Shown: piece by piece, positions 48,901 to 59,597 of the stretch | Position numbering within the stretch: position 1 is the stretch's first letter | Layout: every line of letters begins with the position of its first letter | Assembly (NCBI GenBank): GCA_964247055.1 | Contig: OZ176053.1 | Coordinates: 1,922,001-1,986,000, forward strand | Length of the DNA stretch: 64,000 bases | From: Paragordius varius | Taxonomy: Eukaryota; Nematomorpha | Direction: 5' to 3' | Position numbers and translations under genes: made by a program | The notes under the pieces: generated by a model | The model's database searches: none | What the model was told of the DNA's origin: nothing | The model's input: the letters and a program-made list of their open reading frames with translations, nothing else

Positions 48901-51900
48901 TAGACTGTAACCGTTATCAAAAATCAGACGAATATTAAACATCTATATACAGTATGGATAAGTAGACATTGCTAGTTTTTTATTAATTATTGTCAGATGA
49001 TAAATAAAGTGAAAGAAATATATTTGAGCCAATAATTCTTTTTGCTGCATATGCTCTCTGACAATATTTAATAAAAAACTCATTTACACATCATACTATA
49101 TATTTTATATTATATATTAATTTAAATTTGGTATCAAAATATTAAAACAAATTAAATATTGAATGTGAGCTAATGATATTTGATTAAATTATTCAAAAAA
49201 TATTAATAAACACATGAATATCATAGATATACCGAAAAATGAGGCACCATCAAAACATTCGCAATTACTTTCTCCGCCCATGAAAGAACGGCGTAAATCT
49301 AGTGTCAAGTATAATTTTTTTTTTAAAAATCAAATTATATTTGAAATATCGAAAAAATAATGCAATAACATAAATTATAGATTCTAGCAAATTATCCCTA
49401 AGTGACATTTATAATAAATATAAAAGACGTCTATTAAAATAATAGTAAAATATTGTCTTCCATAATTTATTTGGTCCGATATAATTTTAACCGTTTTTTT
49501 GAATTTCGAAATTTAGTTTACACAATCCCATTTATCTTTATGTAATAGACCAATCCAACCCCTAGAACCGGACAAAACCTTAGCTGATACGCCACCAATG
49601 GTGGAAATGCATATCGATGCGCCTTTATTAGACATTCTAACCGAACAAATTATTTGTCAAACCAAATTGACGGATCTCTATCTCATTGGTTATATCATAT
49701 TATATGAACTTTTTTATCTAATCTATAAATTTTAGACCTAGAATAATAATAAAGATACCCAAATTCAAAAATTTTTCTTCATTTTAAAATATTTAGTCAG
49801 CTAAGTCAATTCTTTTTCATTACAAACAGGCTCTAATCGGCTAAAATGGTCAGATCCGATTACGGATACTCCTTGCATTAATTTATGTTGGAAACAATTT
49901 TATAGTCAAGGTTGGACACCTATCAAGGGTATGCCAGAGGCCAGAAGTAATCACACAGTTTGTGCTATGTATGGTGAAATTTATGTAATTGGTGGCAAGA
50001 ATACAACTAATCAGTAAACATTTTTTTTCTATGTTGTCTCAAAATTTATTAAACCACATATTTAGATCTTTGGCTTAAAATACATCTTTTTTATGGCAGA
50101 ATTGTGAATGATACTATTGCATATACGGCAATAACTGATACCTGGAGGCCAATTGAACCCATGATAACTCCACGGTTTGGATGTGCAGCAGCCGAATATC
50201 TAAGACAATTATTTGTGATTGGTGGATTTGTTAGCAATCACGATGGTACTGCATTAACATTGACCAACTCTATCGAAGTGTATGATCCGTTTGAAAAAAT
50301 GTATATCATTCTACATTTTCATAGAGTTTATGTCAAGGAATAAGGATAGAAATATAACTCTTTTAGATATCTCTACTGTATGAATAATAATATAAACTTC
50401 TTCGCTGTATATTTGTTTATTTTTTCCACCCTTTAGTTGGAAACCGGCTAATCCCTTTAACAAACCCATTTGTTATGCTGGACTATGTGAATCGAATGGT
50501 TCATTTTATTTGATTGGGGGAGCTACTGGGACCGATCCTCAGGCCCTAGCGCCTTGCAATGAGATCTACCGTTATAACTATGAATATGATGTATGGCAAC
50601 CACTTACACAGCTCCGTATACCACGTTATAAATTTGGTGTACTAAGTATAGGTAATAATTATGAGATGGGTAGGTTTATATTAACATAAAATTTGATTAG
50701 CATATTTGACTGCTTTGTCGGCGAAATTTTTGCAAGTCCTAATATATAAAAACGTAGGTGCACTCATTTCCATAGGCACATTGTTAGAAATAAACGAAAA
50801 ATTTTTATTGTAGTACCATTTATATAGAGGTTAACTTTTTGGAATTTCTATATGTACCAGATAAAATTGTAAAAAATTAATATTATGATGCCGCTTTTTA
50901 GGCAAATACATCAATATAGTCAATGGAATCGGACTCAATAATGAGCCCATAAAATCTATTGAGAAATGGAATACGGCGCTGGAAATTTGGGACAGAGAAA
51001 CTGCTTGTACCGAGGCGTGTGAAGTCAATTCCATATGTGCCTCTTTAAGGTATATTTAGATGTTTTTAGAGCGAGTGTGGAAATTTCATTATGTATGCAT
51101 CGGGTATTTTACAGCATATATTTATTTACATATGATTAAAATTTATTAACCTTCTTACATTTTTGTCCATTAAGGCTTTAAGAAACTTTTTATATTGTCT
51201 TACATAATACTTGATTTCTAATTTTTACCTAACAAACATAGGATAATATGAAATTTAGAGTCTCATTTCCTTTTAATAAAGAGTAAAAAGAATATCAATT
51301 CTTAAAAGATTAAACAATTTATAGGTTGAGTCTAACGAGGTAAAAGATTTTACATTTATGCGGCTAACTATGTCACCTCTTCATTGTATTGACTAGGTAA
51401 CCTTGAAAACAACAAAGGGTTTGGATATTTTGCAAAAACAATTTTATTTCATTAACATAAATTATTATTCGGCATCCATTATTATTAATTAACCCGTTTT
51501 TCGAAAAATGCCCATAAAGATATTTAGCTTATAACTTATTGGTAGAAGCCTTTTTTCTCGAATCTTTGAAACACGGTTTGGTATATTTACCAATTAAAGG
51601 TTTATAAAATATTATTAAATATACTAATAAAATCATAATTTTATTGCATATAGAGGCCAAATCAAAGCCGAAGTATGGGATATTCCTTGGCCAGAGCTGA
51701 AACTTAACATTGAAAAGTTAAAGTTGGATGACAAAATTTTGGGTCAAGGCCATTTTGGGATGGTTAAGAAGGGCAGCTACAAATGGGACAATAAAGAAGA
51801 GTTGATGGCAGTCAAAATGTTAAAAGCCGCAGGAGGTTATATATAGATATATATCTATATATATATATATATATATATATTTATAAAAATGGAAAATGCT

Positions 51901-52724
51901 GGCTTTGTGATCTGGTACAGGAAAACCGGTAAACCCATTCAAATCCAAACTTCGAAAAAATATAATCATTAATGAATGCCCCGACAATAGCGTCGCCCTT
52001 TTTTTCAAATAGGCCCCCGGTTCGGTCCCACCCCGTGTGAAAAACGGGTTTTTTTGAAAACAAAAGTCCACAAAAATCGTGTCTCTGAGACAATTTTCCG
52101 GAGAACGTGTTGGACCATTCAATTTCAAATATGATTTTTGTTTACTTATTTTCGATTGCGCCGAACATGGTCGAGTCACTTTTTTGATTTAGGCCCTCTT
52201 TTTACCCGCTACCCCCGTAAAATGCCATTTTTTTCAAAAAACAAAGTCCACAAAAATGATTTTTTAAATCGATTTTTCGCCCTAGGTATGAGATCGTAAA
52301 AATTCAATATGGATTCCACGTATTCCCTGTTAAAAGGCAAAAATTTTAGCCAGGCGTTTCTTTGATGATAGCTGCTGGGTAAGGAGCTACCCGCTAAAAA
52401 CTGATTTTTCATTTAACTTTGTCATCTGTTTCCGGAAAACCGGTGAATAAGGATTTTTCGTATTACCCGTTACTTTAATGATAGCTGCTGAGTAAGGAGT
52501 TTCTATCATACGTATAAATATTTATTTAAATCTATTTTTCCCTCAAGTAAATAATCAATGTATGAATGCACCGTATTATAATTCCTATGAGATCATAGCT
52601 ATTAAAAAATGTTTCGAAATAATCCACATATGTGGATCATTTTATTGTCCCTTTTTTCAAATAACCCCCCCCAGTAGTCCGAAGTACTTCCTCGGGCTGC
52701 GTAGCAGCACGAGATTTACGCTAG

Positions 52725-52755
<31 letters not shown>

Positions 52756-55755
52756 TAATCTAACAAAAAATTTTGCGCAATGTTTTGTACCATGTAATAT
52801 ATAAATGTATATCTTAGCTGGGTCTAATCCACTTGAAGAACAAAAAATGTTTATTGACAGTGTACGTGAACTGAATATTATGTCCAAAATTGGTGTTCAT
52901 AACAACATTGTCAACACGATTGGAGCATTAATTAATAAAGGTAGGTAAGGCATTTCTTTGATATATATATATTCCACTTATATATCAATTTCAACCTTAA
53001 ATTCAAATTCACCCTTGAACAATTTAAATTTACCCTAAAAAGAAATTATGTATTTTCGGACTAATATAACTTATCTTTAATATGAACCATTTTTTTATGG
53101 TACATTCTATTATTTTTTTCAGTATTATCTTAATATTAAAGGAAATTTTATTTTCCAAAAATATAAAAAATTATATGAAGTTTTTATTCGAAAACACATG
53201 ATTTATTTTAGGATTTAGTATTCATGGATCTGTTCAAGGGGTGAATTTGGGCTGTAAATGATATTTCAGGAATTTCAACGATTGATAACACAAAATATAT
53301 TTTCATATATATTTAAATATATACAAATTAGGTATGCTTTATATTTGCACCGAATTTTGTCCAAACGGTGATCTCAAGGGTTTCCTGAACAAAGCCAAAA
53401 ATTTTGATGGAGAATGTTCCGTTATTGATATGATTGGATTTGCGTGGGGTATTGCGCTTGGTATGGCTCATTTAGCTGATCATGGCGTAAGCAATATTAG
53501 AGATAGCTTTTACTTATTTTCATAAATATTAGGCGTCTCATTTAATAAAATTAATGATTATATAACACCTTTCTTTAGATTATTCACCGAGATTTGGCCG
53601 CTCGTAACATATTGTTGGCAGAAGGTAATTTACCGAAAGTTTGTGATTTTGGACTAGCTAAAGACGAGGGGATATACCAAAGGAAAGTCATGGTAAATAT
53701 TTGTTGGGATTTGTAGTGTTCAGTATATAAATGTATTTGATAAAAAAATGACTTTACAGTTATCTAAAAAATTGCATTTAGCTAATTTAATTTTTTTATA
53801 TATTTTTCTTTAGACTGGCCGTGAGGATTACCCAAATACTCCACAATTTAATAACATCCTTGTCAGCTCTGGGCAGGCGAGTGTTGAAGCTTTGACAAGT
53901 CCTAATATAATTTAAGTCCTTTCCCTTTAGTAAAAAAAGGAACAAAATAGCTCTCAACTGTAATAAAAATATATTTATTGACCTACAATTTTGTGTGAAA
54001 GCCGCATATTTTAAAAATATTATTTTTTATCATTACTATTATATGGCTTAATTTACCACAATATTACTTAATTACACATAATTCTGCTGCATGTTTACCT
54101 TTTGTCTATAATTTTATTGATAAAAATTTGTATTTACGCATAAAAGGTATAGTTAATCATTTACGGTAAAAATTGAATTTTACGGACAAAACGTAATGAT
54201 ATAAAGACAAATATTTTTTTCTAAACGACAACCATACTTTTATTATAATCTATTTAATACCTCATGTTTTAAACTGTAAAGTATAAAATAGAGATGTATA
54301 TTGGTAACACAATCAGTATGTGTTTTGCAATTGTAAAAAGGATAAATTAAGGCGTAAAAAAATATTGTTGTCTTTTGAAAAAAAAGGTGTCTTTAAATTT
54401 TTACGTTTTATCCGTATAAAATCTAATTTTTACTGTATCTACATGATTGGTAAAAAAGGTACTCCGTAACCTACCTATCAAATGGTTAGCCCTAGAGTGT
54501 TTAACTCACGTGTGCTTTAGCCAAAAATCTGATGTTTGGGCTTTTGGAGTCACTTTGTGGGAAATTGTAACGCTCGGAGATGGTCCTTATCCCGGTTGGA
54601 ATAATATGGAAGCCAAGGCTAAAATACAAGAGGGCTATCGAATGCCCAAACCTGCTAAATGTTTGGATGAACTGTAATCATTACTTATAAATAAAACTGA
54701 AATGAATAGGACACAGATTTTACCTTTTTTCGGTTTTAACGAATCTTCCCCAAATCAATTTTAGATTTGTCTATTGAAAGTTAATTCAGCCAATTGGTTA
54801 ATTTTTGTTTGATTTATAAATGAACATATGGACCATTCACGCATAAATTTGGTTTTTGTACGTGATCATACAATCATGTATATGTCATTAGCAGTAAGGT
54901 AAGAGCTTTAGCACATTTGTCTGTACACTTATTTTTACATCTCTATCTCTCTGCCTAAACTGGTTCAAATGGACTACAATAAAAAACGAATTATTGATTG
55001 ATAGAAATTTTAGAGGGAAATACAGCGTATATACATGTAAAAATTCCACGTATGATTCAGTAATTTTTATTTTACGCTCAATTTCGCTCCCTCTCATGTG
55101 AAAACTGGTATATTAATCCATTTTTTTAGCTTCCTAAAAATATTATATCATTTTCGTTTAAGTCATGGGCGCGAGTAGATACTAGCTCTTAAGGAGCAAT
55201 AAATTGCCGTAAATTGAAAAGTTTTTTTACATTTAGCAAATTAACACGGCTTAAACAACGATAGCGAAATAAATTTATGCTAAACGCTTCACTTTTACTT
55301 AAATATATTCTTATGAATCAAAAATCTGCATCTTGATAATCGGGATATTCCGTTTATGTCTTCTACTGTTTATTTTTTCATTTTTGATAAGCTTACATGC
55401 TATTACATTGGTTGTAATTTATTTTAAATTATTTGGTTTGTCATAATTTAAGATATGATATGATGGTGGATTGTTGGAAAGCAAGCCCGGATGAACGTCC
55501 GACTTTTGATGAATTAGCGATAAGATTGGAGGAGTTGTATAAAAAGGAACTAGAGGTTGATATTACCAAATTATAATATTTTACAATATAAGCCCTTTAT
55601 TTATAAAAATATTTTACCATGTTTATTGATATACGTAGATAACTAAAACGTCGAAAAAGCCTGTTAAGATAACTGTTAAAGTCCCCTTAAATCAGACTGA
55701 TAATACCAAGATGAGTTTTTGGCGTAAATCAACGTTTGGCATGAAAGCAAAATGA
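45387..55755 (+). CDS. BTB-BACK-Kelch-tyrosine kinase fusion protein (5' end not located)
   Basis: Twenty-four exons share one frame of 1,021 complete codons: 45387-45491, 45631-45810, 46502-46607, 47145-47241, 47736-47779, 47980-48055, 48122-48292, 48390-48496, 48609-48662, 48766-48866, 49227-49308, 49549-49688, 49830-50013, 50100-50300, 50437-50651, 50902-51049, 51654-51835, 52818-52940, 53332-53486, 53579-53692, 53814-53861, 54459-54673, 55453-55555 and 55639-55755. Order: BTB tail and BACK (1-130), Lys/Pro-rich linker (178-400) with a C-x2-C-x7-C-x-C cluster, four to five Kelch repeats (421-670; IYVIGG, LFVIGG, FYLIGG), then a kinase (690-980). Kinase motifs are intact: [43 protein letters not shown] basic tail follows. 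HRDLAARN marks a tyrosine kinase. There is no signal peptide or membrane segment. Kelch proteins usually serve CUL3 ligases, so a signalling adaptor-kinase is inferred. AATAAA at 55846. Confidence 0.85.
45913..46117. mobile_element. hAT-like MITE, in Kelch-kinase intron 2
   Basis: Starts CAGTGATACTCAAACACC and ends near GGTGAATAGCACT, a degenerate inverse. Shares TCTGCAAATGTGTCAAAC with the remnant at 12690-12943. No clear target duplication. Confidence 0.6.
46202..46466. mobile_element. MITE family A copy 8, in Kelch-kinase intron 2
   Basis: Starts CCATTTATAGTTCAAATTTA and ends GAATTGTAAATGG with TA flanks. Only two left units and one or two right units. It ends 35 nt before exon 3. Confidence 0.8.
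46665..46987. mobile_element. Degraded hAT-like element, in Kelch-kinase intron 3
   Basis: The right end, read inward, begins CAGAAGAGTGTCCAACATGC followed by GGCCTGC. The left end carries the related ACACAAATGGC and GGGTCGCAT. The termini are too decayed to find a duplication. Confidence 0.45.
51854..52724 (+). mobile_element. Non-autonomous Helitron copy 2, in Kelch-kinase intron 17
   Basis: Starts TCTATATATA after an A and ends CTAG before a T. The hairpin region CTCGGGCTGCGTAGCAGCAC is identical to copy 1. It begins 18 nt after the donor of the exon that carries the kinase glycine loop. Single internal unit, without the duplication of copy 1. Confidence 0.8.
52974..53263. mobile_element. 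MITE family A copy 9 (degraded), in Kelch-kinase intron 18
   Basis: The arms keep AAATTCAAATTCACCCTTGA on the left and GGTGAATTTGGGCTGTAAAT on the right. The boundaries are approximate. Confidence 0.6.
54164..54435. mobile_element. MITE family F copy 4, in Kelch-kinase intron 21
   Basis: Starts CGGTAAAAATTGAATTTTAC, with GGACAAAACGTAA just inside, and ends with the mirrored AATTTTTACTG, TA on both sides. It ends 23 nt before the next exon. Confidence 0.8.
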
Positions 55756-56245
55756 TATAGAATTTATATAACTGCCCACCATATATATATATATATATAT
55801 ATATTATATTATATTTAGTTACCCAACATTTATATATAATTGTACAATAAAGTCTTGACACAGGGTTTCATATTAACATTTATGAATACAACTACAAATA
55901 GATTTTGTAATGTGAAAAATGGAAAATTATTTTTTGAATAACAAATTAAAGTTAGGAGCAAAAAATATGGATTTAAAAAATGGCTTAGTTGTCTTTTTAT
56001 AATTCCATGTTGCAGGTAAAATGAATCTTTTTGTTCCATATAAAATTTATCCTAAAAACCCTATTATAATGCAATTTAGCCAAATTTTTAGTTTAATTTA
56101 TATGAAAATGCGCTAAGACAAATTTGCAGTTTTCTCGTACTCTAGGTCTAAAAATGCCAAATGAGTTAACCGAGTCAACCTTATTGTTCAGATTTAATTC
56201 AAAAAAATTTGCATTGATATGGGGAGTAAAAGTCTGCTTTGTAAT
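55756..56245. other. 3' flank of Kelch-kinase gene
   Basis: Holds the AATAAA at 55846-55851 and a TA run at 55781-55802. No further gene. Confidence 0.5.
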
Positions 56246-56724
56246 CACATTTGGATACAACACATTCATTTCAGTCCTTCGATTCAAATTTGGGTTGTTG
56301 GATACCCCAGACCTGTTTAAAATTAAATACATCGCACTTAAATAACATTGATAAACCGAAATATAAAAAAATTCGTACAAAGTACTTGATCTTACTTTTA
56401 AGATAAAACCCAATGTGTTTAGTCATTATGACATAAACCACTTTTTCGTAATGATAGATGTGATCAAAAAATAAAGCTTTAATTTTAGCTCAACATTAAA
56501 TAAACCCGATATTTTGCAGAAAGGCTGAAAATAAAAATAGCGGCAAAGTATTTTGATATGGAACTTTTTTCAAAAAAAATTTATTTAGATATTTTGGCTT
56601 ATTTATAAGATTTTTAAATGAAAGAACAAAAATTTGAATTTAGACCGTTTTTTCCGGTTGTTATTAAAAAATATAAACTTAAATATAGTCTGTGATATAT
56701 AGATACCCCAATTAATCGACGTGT
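56246..56724. mobile_element. piggyBac-type MITE copy 2 (degraded)
   Basis: Keeps TTTGGATACAACACATTCAT on the left and CCCCAATTAATCGACGTG on the right. The flanking TTAA is lost, so this copy is old. Confidence 0.65.
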
Positions 56725-56965
56725 TAGGATAAATAATTTATAGTTAAAAAACAGCTTTTAGCTCAATTTTGGAAAGATCTAAGCTAATTATAAAGAATGT
56801 TTATTGAGTATATTATTTATCAATAAAATATATCAGGATTCTCATTTGTTTAAGTCGTTAAGAGACCACTTTTATGGCAACTGCTAGATATTGTAAAATA
56901 GGAAAAATTGCACACTGTAAAATATATTTATTGATTTAAACGCTTTATTCCTAAATATCATTTAA

Positions 56966-58056
56966 CATGGATATAACACTTTCATTTCAGTCCTCTGTCA
57001 AATTGGGTTGGGGCCCTTAAGCCTGTTTAAAATCAAATATAAAAATATAGAAATCTCGCAAAAGTTTGCACTTATATAATATTGATGCACTAAATATAAA
57101 AAAAGAATTACTTAAAAAGATATTACTTATTTAATAGCTAAACCTCAAGGTAAAAATTTCACATTGTTTGCATTTGCTAATTAAAAAAATATTGCAAAAT
57201 AAACAACTCATCTGTTTATGTCAATGTTCGTGAATAAAATAAAAAATTAGGTTTAATTTTAGCATAAGAATCAAATAAGGACATTTGTAAATTAGTAAAC
57301 TAAAAATGGTGTCGTAGTAGTTTAACACTTCGATTCAAATTGGGGTATCTAAACCAGACTAAATTTAAATTAATATTTTTAAAAAACTACTGAAAGAAAC
57401 GGTCCCAATTTAAATTTATGCTTCTATCCTGATAAATATTATATAAATATGCCAAAATATCTTGATAAAATTTTGTTAAAAAAAAGCTCCATCTCAAACT
57501 ACTTTGACGCCATTTTTATTTTACAAAATTTTTGCAAAATATCGTCTTCATTTAATTTTAAGGGTAAAACAAAAGCTATTATATAAATTACATCTAACAT
57601 TGATAGAAATAGAAAAAGCGGTTTAGTTTGTATAATTTTTCAATTTTACAATTTGACACATGTCACGTTGACGAAGTTTTTACCTTTCGGTTTTAGCTTA
57701 AAATAAGTAATATCAAGTATTTTTGATTAAAATTTTTTATATATTTCGGTTTATTAATGTTAGATAAGTGCAAAATTTTGCCATGGTTCCGATTCCTTCT
57801 ATATTTTTAAGGAATTTAATTTTAAACAGGCCTGGGGTATCCAACTACCCCAATATGAATCGAAGGACTAAAATGAGTGTGTTGTATCCAAGTGTTAATA
57901 TGAAACCTTTTTTGCTAGATTTTATTCCAATATTTTGGCTTATTCGTATAATTTTTTTAGGATATAAAAATATATGAATCCGTTTCTTCTAGTAGTTTTT
58001 AAAAATATCCACTTAATTATAGTCTTTGGTATTTAAAATCTCAATTTAAATGAAGT
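56966..58056. mobile_element. piggyBac-type MITE copy 3, host of a nested copy
   Basis: Starts after TTAA with CATGGATATAACACTTTCAT and resumes after the nested insertion with sequence matching the right half of copy 1 (TTTTGGCTTATTCGTATAAT and onward), ending near TTTAAATGAAGT before TTAA. Without the insert it would be about 520 bp. Confidence 0.7.
57326..57894. mobile_element. piggyBac-type MITE copy 4, nested, opposite orientation
   Basis: CACTTCGATTCAAATTGGGG on the left and GTTGTATCCAAGTG on the right, with intact TTAA on both sides (57322-57325 and 57895-57898). It interrupts copy 3 at the position where copy 1 reads GTAGTTTGACATGG, so the insertion order is readable. Confidence 0.85.
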
Positions 58057-58526
58057 TTAAAAAGTGAAGAGAAACAATGGAGGCTAGAAAGTATGTGGAT
58101 TCTTCGGTAATTTTACATTTTTACAAAAATATTTGAATCATGCGCCTAAGCTATTAAAATGTATTTATAAATTTGGTCCATGCTTAAAAATTTTTGAAGT
58201 TACAATGACCCTGGCCGAGATGTGTTAATAAACTGTGAGAGCAAAACGTTTGATTCCATAAAATAATTTAAATACATCTGTTCAAAGAAAAATAATATTT
58301 TTTAGAAATTTTACTTTTTAGATATGGGATCAGAAAAAAACCATTTTTTAAATAAAGCGTAAATGCCGATAGCACAATATTAAAATATATGCTAAATTTT
58401 CACATCAAAAGAAGTTTTTCCTAAAAAATTATTTTTTGCTCAAAAATTTGATTTATTGCAAAATTTTGTTGAAGCATAATTACAAACACAGTGCACAAAC
58501 AATAACATGGTGAATATGTATATTTT

Positions 58527-59503
58527 GATAGGAAAATGTATCAGGATTATCATGGTGCTTTTAATTACGGCTCTTAGGAGTGATAGAAAGTTATTTACAT
58601 TTTTGTGGTGAGAGTTTTATAGAAATTGTTAAATTTGCGCACATTTTTTAAAATAAAAGTTTTTGCGAGGGGTTTCATTCAAAAAATTGTCGTTAAAAAT
58701 ATAATAAACTACATATTCAAAGTAAAACATATTGGGTGGGGTAATAAAAAATTTTTTTTAACTTGAGTTGCAAGTTTTTCAAGTCATGACTTGCTTTCAT
58801 GTGATAAAAAAATTTAACATTACACGACTTAAGTCAAGCTAGAAAACTTGATTCGGAGGTGATAAAAAATGATATGATCAAGTAAAACTTAAAGATTTTG
58901 CAAGTGTGGTGTAGGACACACTTGACAGATTTAAAAATATGGATAAAATTATTTTGGAAACTATTTATGTATAAAATTTAGGTTTTATATGTAATTCAAA
59001 CCTTTGTTAATGCCATAAATTGTTAATTTGATAAATGTTATCTAATTAACCTATTCATTGAGTGGATTCAAAATGGGATAAATTTATAGCAATAGTGTTT
59101 TTATAATGTCTTAAAGGGTTTTTAAACCGTTTTCATCATGACTTAAAATAATATGAAGTAAGATTGAACAATTTAATTATTTTTCATAAATATCCATAAT
59201 TTTTAGTTGATATCAACATTTACCATATATTGAAAAATTTTATTTACCAATCTCAGTATTTTTAGATTTATATGAGCGATCTACTTTGAAGTTTTTTAAC
59301 CCACATTTTTTAATTATAATTACAGAACTATTGTTTTCTTTTTTATATCTAGTTTGTTTTATTTAAAAAAATAGCTTTCACTAAAAAAAATTAAAAGCGC
59401 AAATTTTACCATTTTGCCTTGGCTCAGTTACTAAACAAGCGATATTACTTTTCTTACTATCGTAACAAAACCAAAATACCATGATAATCCTCATATTCCT
59501 CTA
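58527..59503. mobile_element. Inverted-repeat DNA element, family G copy 2
   Basis: The left end GATAGGAAAATGTATCAGG is opposed by ATAATCCTCATATTCCT at the right. The interior is AT-rich and non-coding and resembles 9000-10070. It ends about 95 bp before the F-box gene start. Confidence 0.55.
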
Positions 59504-59597
59504 AGATTTATTATATTATATAATTACCCCTGATTTTGGACGCATAAATATGCAATATTTTTTTAATCACATGGTTTAATCTATCAATTGTAAGCAA

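Noticed and set aside
51050-51653. Two-gene reading: a Kelch gene ending before and a separate kinase gene starting here
   Set aside because: No start codon opens the kinase frame before the glycine loop. No stop or AATAAA follows the Kelch exon in frame before its donor. The splice phases match exactly.
52562-52887. Frames on both strands rich in YIYIYI
   Set aside because: They are translations of a TA microsatellite and Helitron sequence that flank the real kinase exon at 52818-52940.
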